DNA from: Chloroflexi bacterium 54-19
GTDB taxonomy: Bacteria; Chloroflexota; Chloroflexia; Chloroheliales; Chloroheliaceae
Direction of reading: 5' to 3'
NCBI GenBank assembly: GCA_001898225.1
Contig: MKTJ01000004.1
Coordinates: 117,531-181,530 of the forward strand
Length of the DNA: 64,000 nt
This document shows positions 1 to 7,568 of the stretch, in pieces. Made by a program: the position numbers and the translations under genes. How positions within the stretch are numbered: the stretch's first letter is position 1; each line of letters starts with the position of its first letter. The notes below the pieces were generated by a model, which saw only the letters and a program-made list of their open reading frames with translations, did no database searches and was not told the DNA's origin.

Positions 1-177
1 TGTCGTTGTGGTAGATGCAACTTCGCTGTTTGGGCTGGCGGCATTGGTGATAGTTGGTGCGGCGGTTGTAGCAGGCGCGGTCTGGGTAGGTGGGGTGGTT
101 GAGGTATCGGCGCAGGCGGTCAAACCCCCACTGGCGAGAAGTCCGGCCAGGAGTTGGAGGGCGGCTTTTCTGTTCAT
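1..177 (-). CDS. Lipoprotein, N-terminal part (cut by window edge)
   Basis: Reading the minus strand from the ATG at 177 gives 59 codons with no stop before the window edge, so only the N-terminus is present. It begins MNRKAALQLLAGLLASGG and has a lipobox LTAC at about residues 19-22, so it should be lipid-modified at Cys22 and held outside the membrane. A Thr/Pro/Ala-rich low-complexity stretch follows, typical of a spacer before a surface domain that lies outside the window. The start codon overlaps the TGA of the upstream M23 peptidase gene (ATGA), so the two are probably translated together. Function unknown. Confidence 0.75.
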   Translation of the reverse strand, partial: MNRKAALQLLAGLLASGGLTACADTSTTPPTQTAPATTAAPTITNAASPNSEVASTTTT

Positions 178-893
178 GGGGCGGTCCTGCCGTAATCGTT
201 GTAAAGCGCCGCGCCAAACCGTACGTCCGGTTGGTCGGTGATTGTCTGCCAGCGGTCCGGCTGATTCAGGTCAAGCTGGAATTGCAGCCCTTCGCTATCC
301 ACGCCCAGAGTCAGGTTATACCAGTCGGCCTGGATGAGGTTGACCGGGTTAGTGGCCCGGCTTAGGCTGCTATCGCGGATTTCCAGGTGCAGGTGAGGAT
401 GGGTGTTACAGTCTGAACCGCTCGGCGCACCGGTCTCGGCCACGACCTGGCCCTGCCGGACACTCTGGCCGACCCGCATTGGCGACCGGGTCAGGAGGTG
501 CCCGTAAAGAGAAGCCCACCCGTTCGAATGCCGGATAACAAGGTTGTGAGGGGCAGCCCCATATGGTCCGTCCACCGCCGCGACCGTGCCGTCCCCGATA
601 GCGACGACCGGGGTGCCGCAGGGAGCCCAGAAATCGACCCCGAAGTGGAAACCTTGCCCCTGGCTGTAGAGGGCCCGGCGCTGGCGATAGGCCCAGCGAG
701 TGTTGCCGTACCACTGGCGCAGATACCAGGTAGCGGGACCGGGTTCGGCCTCGAAAGGTAGCCGGAAACCGGTGGCCTGGGCCACAGCAGCAGGCGGGCT
801 GAAGACCAGGGCCGGGCCGACCAGTCCTACCCCGATTCCGGCGGTCACTCCAAGTTTAAGATACTGGCGGCGGGTTAGCCGGAAATTTGCCAT
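174..893 (-). CDS. Tat-exported M23 (LytM-type) metallopeptidase
   Basis: This 239-residue protein is predicted to cut peptidoglycan peptide cross-links outside the membrane. The N-terminus carries a twin-arginine signal (TRRQYLKLG, Arg8-Arg9) followed by a hydrophobic stretch and an Ala-rich cleavage region near residue 40. The C-terminal half is a LytM/M23 fold: HFGVD gives zinc ligands His83 and Asp87, there is a GH at 131-132, and HPHLHLE gives the HxH motif (His167, His169). All expected metal ligands are present, so it is probably active. It is the first gene of a coupled pair with the lipoprotein at the window edge. The substrate is inferred from the family; some M23 proteins are inactive regulators, but these motifs argue against that. 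Confidence 0.9.
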   Translation of the reverse strand: MANFRLTRRQYLKLGVTAGIGVGLVGPALVFSPPAAVAQATGFRLPFEAEPGPATWYLRQWYGNTRWAYRQRRALYSQGQGFHFGVDFWAPCGTPVVAIGDGTVAAVDGPYGAAPHNLVIRHSNGWASLYGHLLTRSPMRVGQSVRQGQVVAETGAPSGSDCNTHPHLHLEIRDSSLSRATNPVNLIQADWYNLTLGVDSEGLQFQLDLNQPDRWQTITDQPDVRFGAALYNDYGRTAP

Positions 894-1247
894 AAGCTCC
901 CCAGAAAGTTAAACTGCCAAATAAATCCATACCAGGATTATCTTAACATATGTAGTAGGGCGGGAAGGTTAGAAAGGTATAAGGACAAAAAAAGAGGAAA
1001 GGACTTTTGCCAGTATCCCTTCCCCTGTTGAAAAGTGTGAATTTGGGTTTTATGCTGTAAAAGCTTGCACTTTTATAGATCTATATTAACATCAGTTAAG
1101 ACTTTTGTCTATATCTTTAGTTGATGAATTCGGGCTATTTATACAATATTTATATTCATTTCGGACTAATTTATCGTAAATTAAGTTGTATAAGATTTGT
1201 CGAAGTCTTTTTGTAAATGGCAATTAGTGCGGAGATAACTAATAGAG
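894..1247. other. AT-rich divergent intergenic region
   Basis: This is the space between the divergent M23 and GNAT genes. It is very AT-rich and contains a 10-bp palindrome (ATAGATCTAT, 1075-1084). No reading frame looks coding. It probably holds the promoters of both neighbours, but I could not pick a convincing -35/-10 pair. Confidence 0.5.
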
Positions 1248-1769
1248 ATGAATAATAATGCATCCATCTTTACTTCTTCAATTCAAGTGCGTCCTACTGC
1301 CCCGGCGGACCTCGATTTTGTGCTGGCGGCGGAAAACGCTCCCGAAAATAAGCCGTATATTTTCCAGTGGCCCGCCGAAAAGCACCTGGCGGCCCTTACG
1401 AACCCTGATGCCGCCCACCTGGTAGTGGAGACTCCCGGCTCTGCCTCTCGTTTGGTGGGCTATGCCATTATAAACGGCCTGGAAAATCCCCACCGCAGCC
1501 AGGAATTGATGCGGTTTGTCATAACCGAAAAAGGCCAGGGTTTTGGTAAAGCGGCCCTGGAAGAAATAAAAAGACTGGTTTTTGTGGAATGGCGGGCGCA
1601 CCGTCTCTGGCTGGATGTAATTGACCACAACCTGAGGGCCCAGGGCCTTTATACGGCAGTCGGTTTCCAACGGGAGGGAGTGTTGCGGGAGGCCTATTTT
1701 TTGGAGGGCCAACCCCTGACCGTGGTTATAATGTCAATCCTGGCCCAGGAATATTTCGAGAAAGCTTAA
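1248..1769 (+). CDS. GNAT-family N-acetyltransferase (RimJ/RimL-like)
   Basis: This 173-residue single-domain protein is predicted to move an acetyl group from acetyl-CoA to an amine. The acetyl-CoA motif A is seen as ITEKGQGFGKAAL at about residue 90 (Q-G-x-G-K type), followed by the family's LWLDVIDHNLRAQGLYTAVGF stretch, in which N-x-R-A-x-x-L-Y-x-x-x-G-F is the classic RimJ/RimL signature. A GGAG lies about 14 bases before the chosen ATG. The gene stands alone and ends just before a hairpin terminator. The acceptor (protein N-terminus, small molecule or antibiotic) cannot be told from sequence. Confidence 0.85.
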   Translation: MNNNASIFTSSIQVRPTAPADLDFVLAAENAPENKPYIFQWPAEKHLAALTNPDAAHLVVETPGSASRLVGYAIINGLENPHRSQELMRFVITEKGQGFGKAALEEIKRLVFVEWRAHRLWLDVIDHNLRAQGLYTAVGFQREGVLREAYFLEGQPLTVVIMSILAQEYFEKA

Positions 1770-1782
1770 AAGGGTGAAATTC

Positions 1783-1814
1783 AAAGCCGGTAGCCAAAAA
1801 AAGCTACCGGCTTT
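1783..1814. terminator. Hairpin terminator between GNAT and pilin genes
   Basis: A perfect 12-bp stem (AAAGCCGGTAGC, 1783-1794, with GCTACCGGCTTT, 1803-1814) closes an 8-base A-rich loop and is followed by a T-rich stretch. The genes on both sides converge, so it can serve either strand. Confidence 0.75.
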
Positions 1815-1892
1815 GTCGTTTCTTAATCATAACTCGGTCGAGGGTTACGATTGCAAGCACACTTTATTTTTGAACCCTGCGCTACTCTCTCT

Positions 1893-2864
1893 CTAGGCTG
1901 CGACCTTAGTCCCGTTAACCGTGTAGCTTTTCGGTACGGTGTAGTTCATGTTCGACGAGTTCAATTGGACATAGAAGCTAACGGTTCCATTTGGTGCCAT
2001 CACGGTATTATAGCCCGATGGGTTGGTGCAGGTAATATGGGACCCGTTGATGACGCAGTTGGCGTTCCAGTAGTTATAGAAACTTTCGTTATTCTCCAAC
2101 TTCCAACTGATGGTCCAGCTATTGACCGTCGAACTGGATTTATTGGTAATTACCACGTTAACTTCGTAGGTGGTGGCGACGGGAGTGCCGTTGTTCCAGG
2201 TGTACCACTGGTTGGTCTTATTATAGGCTACCGTATACAAGCCTGAGCCGGCAGGGGTTGTTGGCGCAGCAGTTGTTGGGACCGGCGTTGCGGTTGGGGC
2301 TGCGGTGGTAGGGACAGGGGTGCTGGTCGGAGCCGGGGTCGCTGTCGGAGCGGCAGTCGTCGGTTTTGTGGTAGCTGCTGTCGTAGGTGCGGCAGTAGTA
2401 GCTGGCGCGGTGGTCGGGGCCGGGGTCGCTGTCGGAGCGGCAGTAGCTGGAACCGGCGTTGCGGTTGGGGCTGCAGTGGGAGCTGCCGCAATTGTCGGAG
2501 AACCACCCCCTCCGCCGGAGCCACCGCTACCAGAGCCACCGCTGCCGGAGCCATCGCTGCCAGACCCGCCGCTACCTGAACCACCATTATTGCTGACAGG
2601 GGTCGGGGTAGCTGCCGCCTGGGAAGTCGCGCCGGGGGTGTAGGGCACGCTGGTCCCGCCCAGGGAACTGGTGACCGAAGTAAAAGTATCGTTTAGTTGA
2701 ACTCCTAACACACTTATGACCGCGATTACGGCGACCGCAATTAGCCCTAACAGCAGGCTATATTCGACCAGGCTCTGGCCTTCCTGCGGGCGCGTGCCAA
2801 GGCTGCGAATGTTTTTACGAGAAACCCGGTTTACCGTGTAAGTGGTTTTGTTCATGATATTCAT
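1893..2864 (-). CDS. Flp-type pilin fused to a C-terminal CBM2-like carbohydrate-binding domain
   Basis: This 323-residue protein has three parts. Residues 1-60 are a class III (Flp/Tad) prepilin: basic leader, cleavage site after Gly29 (EG|QSLVEY), Glu at +5 and Tyr at +6, then a hydrophobic helix (36-54). Residues 90-205 are low complexity, a Gly/Ser block (94-122) followed by Thr/Ala/Pro repeats such as PTATPVPTTAAP. Residues 207-323 resemble family 2 carbohydrate-binding modules: Trp-rich beta strands (QWYTWNNG, VNSWTISWKLENN, YWNANC), Asn-rich loops and two cysteines (270, 279) that could form a disulfide. Flp pilins are normally 50-80 residues, so a pilus displaying a sugar-binding tip or shaft domain is inferred. 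No tad assembly gene is in the window. A palindrome lies upstream of the start. Confidence 0.85.
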   Translation of the reverse strand: MNIMNKTTYTVNRVSRKNIRSLGTRPQEGQSLVEYSLLLGLIAVAVIAVISVLGVQLNDTFTSVTSSLGGTSVPYTPGATSQAAATPTPVSNNGGSGSGGSGSDGSGSGGSGSGGSGGGGGSPTIAAAPTAAPTATPVPATAAPTATPAPTTAPATTAAPTTAATTKPTTAAPTATPAPTSTPVPTTAAPTATPVPTTAAPTTPAGSGLYTVAYNKTNQWYTWNNGTPVATTYEVNVVITNKSSSTVNSWTISWKLENNESFYNYWNANCVINGSHITCTNPSGYNTVMAPNGTVSFYVQLNSSNMNYTVPKSYTVNGTKVAA

Positions 2865-2896
2865 TAACCTGAGATTGTTGGTTCGACCTGCCCTGA

Positions 2897-2926
2897 AAGT
2901 TAAATGATTGATTTAGCATTTAACTT
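2897..2926. promoter_or_regulatory. Perfect inverted repeat upstream of the pilin gene
   Basis: AAGTTAAATG (2897-2906) and CATTTAACTT (2917-2926) form perfect 10-bp arms around a 10-base spacer. The site lies 33-62 bases before the pilin start on its upstream side. The arm spacing (one and a half to two helical turns between centres) suits a dimeric regulator, or the RNA could fold as a 5'-leader hairpin. The regulator is unknown. Confidence 0.5.
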
Positions 2927-3067
2927 GAATCCAGTATAAAAAAATAGCCTGAAGATAGGGTTAAGGGGTTATAACAGGATTGTTACGTTTGTAACTTCCT
3001 TTTGTGAAGATGGGGGTCTATCGTCAAGTAGCTTATTACAAGGAGGTAAATTCAAAAGGAGAAATTA

Positions 3068-3108
3068 AAAAGCCGCTACCCTGCTCAAAGTAGCGGCTTT
3101 TGGTTTTT
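3068..3108 (+). terminator. Strong intrinsic terminator with no plus-strand gene before it
   Basis: A perfect 12-bp stem (3068-3079 with 3090-3101, core AGCCGCTAC/GTAGCGGCT) is followed by GGTTTTT. The nearest upstream plus-strand gene ends 1.3 kb earlier behind its own terminator, so this element either ends a small RNA starting in 2865-3067 or shields the pilin promoter region. Confidence 0.7.
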
Positions 3109-3510
3109 GCTCCCTCAATCTTGCTGCTGCTCATCAGCAAGGTTAAGGTTGGAGGAGTTTAGAGAGTTGCTGAAGGACTTTAATTTTCGTTTCAATATTT
3201 ATTAGTAAGGTTCGAGGTCGAATTTCTTTGTTTTTATTTTTATTATTTTATTTTTTAGTGCCTCTTGCCTTACACCTTTATTCTAGCTAAAGAAATGGAA
3301 TTGAAATATGCGCTAGGTCACTTTTTCCAAACCAATTTTCCACCCATTTACCCGCTCTTTTGGCCGGGCTTTCTGGTAAGATAGGGGTGGGTCTTTTTCG
3401 CCTGACTTTTCAATCTTCGGACTGGTTATTGCGGCTTAAAGTTAGCGGATTGCACGGTTCGGCGAAATCCTATCAACTTACAAATCTTAATATTAGAAGG
3501 TTATTTCAAA

Positions 3511-4365
3511 GTGGAAAAAACCAATAATACCCCCCAGTCAGTTCCCCAACTGTCTATTGTCGATTCACATACTCATTTACTGCCGGGCCGATTGGCCGAG
3601 AAAATTCGGGCTTTCTTCAATGCCAATATGGATGGCGACCTGGCCTACCCGATTGACCACGAAGCCATCCTGGCGATGCTGGCGCGGGCCGGTATAGGGA
3701 CGGTCTGGTCGCTCCCTTACGCCCATAAGCCGGGGGTAGCCGCCGGAATGAACGCCTCCAGCGCCGATATTGTGACCCGTTTAGCCGGAAACCCTGTCAA
3801 AGTGGTCGGGGCGGGCACGGTCCATCCCGGCGATAACGACCCGGCGGCTATCGTGCGAGAGGCCCACGAAAAATATGGTTTGAAGGTTTTTAAGTTGCAT
3901 TGTTCGGTAGGAGATTTCGAGGCGGACGACCCCCGGTTGGATGGGGCCTGGCGCTACCTGGCCGAACGGCGCATGCCGGTGATCATCCACCTGGGTCATG
4001 CCGTTTCCGGCCATACGATCGCCCCCGAATTAGCCCCCGTAGAACGGTTAGCTCAAAAATTCCCCCGGGCTCGCCTGATTATTGCCCATTGCGGACACCG
4101 GGCCGGACCACAGGCGCTTGACCTGGTTGAAAAGTACGAGGGGATTTACGCTGACCTGACCCCGGTCGTGACTGAGCCGGTCGCCCTTCCGGCGGCCAGG
4201 GTCAACCAACTGGCCGAGAAACTGCTTTTTGGCAGTGACGCGCCCAACACGGCTATTTGCGCCGAGCAAAACCTGGCGCACGTTAGAAAGTTTGGTCTGG
4301 ATGAAGCGGCGCGGGCGGCTATCCTGGGAGGGACCGCCCGCCGCCTTCTGGCCGAAGTAGTTTAA
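3511..4365 (+). CDS. Amidohydrolase-related metal-dependent hydrolase (TIM-barrel, Amidohydro_2-like)
   Basis: This 284-residue protein is predicted to hydrolyse or decarboxylate a small molecule with one or two bound metals. Metal-site motifs are in order: DSHTH near the start (His20, His22), HLGH about residue 155, IIAHCGH about residue 190, and LLFGSDAP about residue 240 with the catalytic Asp. The start is GTG, supported by AGAAGG ten bases upstream; no ATG fits as well. It converges with the sortase gene with only three bases between stop codons. Family members range from decarboxylases to lactonases, so the substrate is unknown. Confidence 0.8.
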   Translation: MEKTNNTPQSVPQLSIVDSHTHLLPGRLAEKIRAFFNANMDGDLAYPIDHEAILAMLARAGIGTVWSLPYAHKPGVAAGMNASSADIVTRLAGNPVKVVGAGTVHPGDNDPAAIVREAHEKYGLKVFKLHCSVGDFEADDPRLDGAWRYLAERRMPVIIHLGHAVSGHTIAPELAPVERLAQKFPRARLIIAHCGHRAGPQALDLVEKYEGIYADLTPVVTEPVALPAARVNQLAEKLLFGSDAPNTAICAEQNLAHVRKFGLDEAARAAILGGTARRLLAEVV

Positions 4366-4368
4366 GTC

Positions 4369-5151
4369 CTAGGGGTTGACCAGCCGGGCGTAGGCCACGA
4401 AACGCTTGTCGTAGTTGGCTGATTTCTGGTCGAAGTTGCCATTACAGGTAATCAGGTTAAGCTGGGCGTCGTTGCTCGGACCAAAAATCCGTTCAAGCGG
4501 CGCCTGGTCGTAAGGATAAACGGCGGTGTCGTAGACCTCGAAGACCTTTTCCACCCCCTTGTCGTCCGCAACATAAATCCGGTTGCCCGGTACCAGTTTA
4601 CTCAAATTCCAGAAGACTGCCGCCGAGTACTGGCCGTCGAGGTGGCCGTCAATCACGGCGTTACCACGTTGGCCCGGTTGAACACCTAGTTTGTACCAGG
4701 CCACGTTCCAGATGTTGCGCGGCACATCCATACGGCCCTTGCTATCGAGTCCGACCGCTTCGACGGAGGCGTTTACACCGATGTCGGGTATGCGGAGGCG
4801 GCGCGGGTCAATTCCCGGCAAAGGTGGCAGGGGTGTTGCTGTCGGCGGTAGCGGCGTTACGGTCGGGGTCGCCGGGACCTCTGTCGGGGCTTCGGTCAGG
4901 GTTGGCGCAGGCGTCGCTGTCGCTGTCGGTTCGGGTGTGGTGGTAGCGGTCGGCTCCGGGGTGGCGGTGGGCGCCAGGGCGACATTGATTGTGACCGGCT
5001 GGACTGCTTGCGGCAGGTTTACGGTGCCGATAGCGTTGGCCGGGGTCAGGACCACAAAGATGATTACGGCCAGCACTACAATCGTAATCGCGCCAATGGT
5101 AGCCGGGCCTATTTTTTGAAATAAAGTTTGTTTTCCTGGTTGTTTGCTCAA
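4369..5151 (-). CDS. Sortase, class F/E-like transpeptidase
   Basis: This 260-residue membrane-anchored cysteine transpeptidase is predicted to join proteins to the cell surface or to each other. Residues 15-38 form an N-terminal membrane anchor, residues 60-110 are a Pro/Thr/Glu-rich spacer, and 115-260 are the sortase beta-barrel. The catalytic triad is visible: His170 in IDGHLDG, Cys236 in LITCNGNF and Arg250 in YDKRFVAYA. It stands alone, as class F sortases often do, and no LPxTG-type substrate was found in the window. The pilin-CBM gene 1.5 kb away is not an obvious substrate because it lacks a sorting signal. Confidence 0.9.
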   Translation of the reverse strand: MSKQPGKQTLFQKIGPATIGAITIVVLAVIIFVVLTPANAIGTVNLPQAVQPVTINVALAPTATPEPTATTTPEPTATATPAPTLTEAPTEVPATPTVTPLPPTATPLPPLPGIDPRRLRIPDIGVNASVEAVGLDSKGRMDVPRNIWNVAWYKLGVQPGQRGNAVIDGHLDGQYSAAVFWNLSKLVPGNRIYVADDKGVEKVFEVYDTAVYPYDQAPLERIFGPSNDAQLNLITCNGNFDQKSANYDKRFVAYARLVNP

Positions 5152-5433
5152 AGTTTTCCTCTAAATTAACCGTCTACCCCAAAATGCGGTTAACTAACAA
5201 TTTTCTAAATAAGATTTATTAAAAAATACCGGTTCAGGTGTCCCGAAAAGCTATTATATACTAAACCAGTATATTCAAGAATTATTCCATCAATTTTTGC
5301 ACACTAAATTATACGGCCAGAAGGTCAGCCCGGACCAAAGGATTTGATTAACGTTTCTTTAAGTAGAATTAAAGGGCCTATCCATGATAAAATTTGCGAG
5401 TTATTTTTATTTTAGCCTAGACAAAGAGATTTA

Positions 5434-6645
5434 ATGGGGTCCGAAAATCCAATCATAAAAATAAAAGCCGGGCGCGAATGGCAACTCAAACGCGGCCATC
5501 CCTGGCTTTTCTCCGGGGGTATCCAGCAAGCCCCGCGTAACCTGGCGCCGGGTAGCCTGGTAGACCTGGCAGATACGGCGGGTAACTTTGTCGGGCGAGG
5601 TTATTACAACCCCCAGACCGATATTGCCGTCCGGTTGCTCACCCGGCAGGACGAACCGGTTGACCAGGCGTTCTTTCGGAAAAGAGTCCAGGCCGCCTGG
5701 GATTTGCGCCAGCAAGCCCTAGACCTGAGTCGCACCGACGTCTTTCGCCTCATCCACGCCGAGGGCGACTTTTTGCCGGGCGTTATTGCCGATTACTACG
5801 CCGGAGTTATTGTCTTGCAGAGCCATACCGCCGGGGTTGACCGCCTCCTCGAACCGCTGACGGCGGCCCTGGTTGAAGTGGTCCGGCCCCAGGCCATTTT
5901 GTTGCGGACAGATGTGGCGGTCCGTAGCCGCGAGGGTTTGGCGAAAGGTGAGCCGCGCCTTTTGCAGGGCGAAATCCCTTCCGACCTGACCGTGCGCGAA
6001 AACGACCTGCGTTTCAGGATTGATCCCTGGAAAGGCCAGAAGACCGGTTTTTTTACCGACCAGCGCGACAAACGCCAGGCCCTGGCCCGGTACGCCCGGA
6101 CGCTGCCCGATGGTGCGACCATGGCGAACCTCTTTAGCTATACTGCCGGGTTCTCGGTCTACACCGTGGCGGCCCAACCTGCCCTCAAGACTATCAATGT
6201 GGACCAGTCAGGTCCGGCCCTCGAACAGGCCCGCCAGAATTTCGAAGCCAATAATCTTTCTACAGCGGCCCATATTTTCGAAACTGCCGATGCTTTTAAG
6301 TGGCTGGAAGCGGAGCGCGAAAGAGGCACTCAGCACGAGATTGTAATTCTCGACCCACCCGCTTTCGCCAAGACCCACCGCGAGAAAGACAAGGCCCTCA
6401 AAGGTTATACTCGCCTGAATAGCCTGGGTTTGCCCCTGGTCAAGCCGGGTGGTCTGCTTATAACCTGTTCTTGTAGCGGGAGCGTTTTGATGGCCGAGTT
6501 CGAGGGGGCGGTGCGCGAGGCCAGCGCCCAGGTGGGCCGGGATTTACAGGTGCTGGAGATTTTTGAAAATGGAGCCGACCACCCCTGGAGTCTGATTGCG
6601 CCGGAAAGCCGTTACTTAAAAGTGCTTTTCTGCCGGGTGAGTTAA
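5434..6645 (+). CDS. rlmI: RlmI-like 23S rRNA (cytosine-5) methyltransferase
   Basis: This 403-residue SAM-dependent enzyme is predicted to methylate a cytosine of 23S rRNA. It has an N-terminal PUA domain (about 1-75, with the family stretch RGHPWLFSGGI), a linker, and a Rossmann methyltransferase domain. SAM-binding motif I appears at NLFSYTAGFS, motif IV at ILDPPAFAK and the catalytic cysteine motif at TCSCSGSV, all as in E. coli RlmI. Length matches the family (about 396). The ATG is preceded by AAAGAGAT. It lies 47 bases before nfo on the same strand and may share its transcript. The exact target base is inferred from family membership. Confidence 0.88.
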   Translation: MGSENPIIKIKAGREWQLKRGHPWLFSGGIQQAPRNLAPGSLVDLADTAGNFVGRGYYNPQTDIAVRLLTRQDEPVDQAFFRKRVQAAWDLRQQALDLSRTDVFRLIHAEGDFLPGVIADYYAGVIVLQSHTAGVDRLLEPLTAALVEVVRPQAILLRTDVAVRSREGLAKGEPRLLQGEIPSDLTVRENDLRFRIDPWKGQKTGFFTDQRDKRQALARYARTLPDGATMANLFSYTAGFSVYTVAAQPALKTINVDQSGPALEQARQNFEANNLSTAAHIFETADAFKWLEAERERGTQHEIVILDPPAFAKTHREKDKALKGYTRLNSLGLPLVKPGGLLITCSCSGSVLMAEFEGAVREASAQVGRDLQVLEIFENGADHPWSLIAPESRYLKVLFCRVS

Positions 6646-6692
6646 CCATTTTCGCGATTACGATGAGGTATTTCAAAAGAGGGGTATAAATA

Positions 6693-7568
6693 ATGTTACT
6701 TGGAGCCCATATGTCCGTGTCGGGCGGTTTGCATAAAGCCTTCGAGCGGGGTAAGACCGTTGGTTGCCAGACCATCCAGATTTTTACCAAGAACGCCAGC
6801 CAGTGGAAGGCTAAACCGCTGTCCGAGGCGGATATTGCTGCCTGGCAAAAGGCTGTGACGGCCCACGATGGCATCACCCCGGTTATCACGCACGATAGCT
6901 ACCTGATCAACCTGGCAAGCCCGGCGGAGGAGGCGTGGGAGAAGTCGATAGGCGCCTTCAAAGAGGAAATCGAGCGCAACAGTTTGCTTGGCATCCCTTA
7001 CCTGGTCACCCACGCCGGGGCTCATATGAGTAGCGGGGAAGAAGTGGGCTTGAGCCGGATTGCCCAGGCCGTCAACCGGGTCCATAATGAAATTGTGGAG
7101 GAAACCGGCAACCCTCCCGGCACAATGATTCTGTTCGAGACCACCGCCGGGCAGGGCAGCAGTCTTGGCTATAAGTTCGAACACTGGGGCAGACTGCTCG
7201 AACAACTCGAACACCCCGAATGGACCGGCATCTGTTTCGATACCTGCCACGTCTTCGCCAGCGGCTACGATTTTCGGACCCCCGAAGGATACGACGCTAC
7301 CATGAGTGAGTTCGACCGCTATATTGGTATCCAGAACCTGCGGGCTTTTCACATGAATGACAGCAAGCAAGGGCTGGGCAGCCGGGTAGACCGCCACGAG
7401 TCTATTGGGAAAGGTCACCTGGGACTGGAACCTTTCCGCTTCCTGGTGAATGACGCCCGCTTTGCGAATACGCCGATGGTCCTGGAAACACCCAAAGGCA
7501 CAGACGATTCCGAAGATTTGCTGAACCTGGCAACCCTGCGCGGACTGGTAAAAGGAGCCCAAGAATGA
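6693..7568 (+). CDS. nfo: Endonuclease IV (AP endonuclease)
   Basis: This 291-residue cytoplasmic enzyme cuts DNA 5' of abasic sites in base excision repair, using three zinc ions. The start MLLGAHMSVSGG is the family's hallmark N-terminus. Further zinc-ligand motifs follow in order: YLVTHAGAH, ILFETTAGQG, GICFDTCHVFASG, FHMNDSKQGLGSRVDRHE with IGKGHLG, and MVLETPKG. Nothing appears truncated. AGAGGGG lies about nine bases before the ATG. Its stop overlaps the moeA start by four bases (ATGA), so the two are translationally coupled although their functions are unrelated. Confidence 0.96.
   Translation: MLLGAHMSVSGGLHKAFERGKTVGCQTIQIFTKNASQWKAKPLSEADIAAWQKAVTAHDGITPVITHDSYLINLASPAEEAWEKSIGAFKEEIERNSLLGIPYLVTHAGAHMSSGEEVGLSRIAQAVNRVHNEIVEETGNPPGTMILFETTAGQGSSLGYKFEHWGRLLEQLEHPEWTGICFDTCHVFASGYDFRTPEGYDATMSEFDRYIGIQNLRAFHMNDSKQGLGSRVDRHESIGKGHLGLEPFRFLVNDARFANTPMVLETPKGTDDSEDLLNLATLRGLVKGAQE

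Larger units (their letters stand above)
2865..3510. other. Long non-coding gap with an orphan terminator
   Basis: There is no convincing gene in this 646-base space between divergent genes. It contains the pilin upstream palindrome, an isolated strong terminator at 3068-3108 and an AAGGAGG sequence near 3041 with no coding frame behind it. The rest is AT-rich with long T runs. A short plus-strand RNA ending at the terminator is possible. Confidence 0.45.

Noticed and set aside
2305..2643. Plus-strand frame rich in Val/Gly/Ala opposite the pilin linker
   Set aside because: It is the complement of the Thr/Pro-coding repeats of the pilin gene; composition is an artefact and there is no ribosome site.
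1893..5151. Pilin-CBM protein as substrate of the nearby sortase
   Set aside because: The pilin ends without LPxTG-like motif, hydrophobic helix or basic tail, so nothing supports sortase processing.
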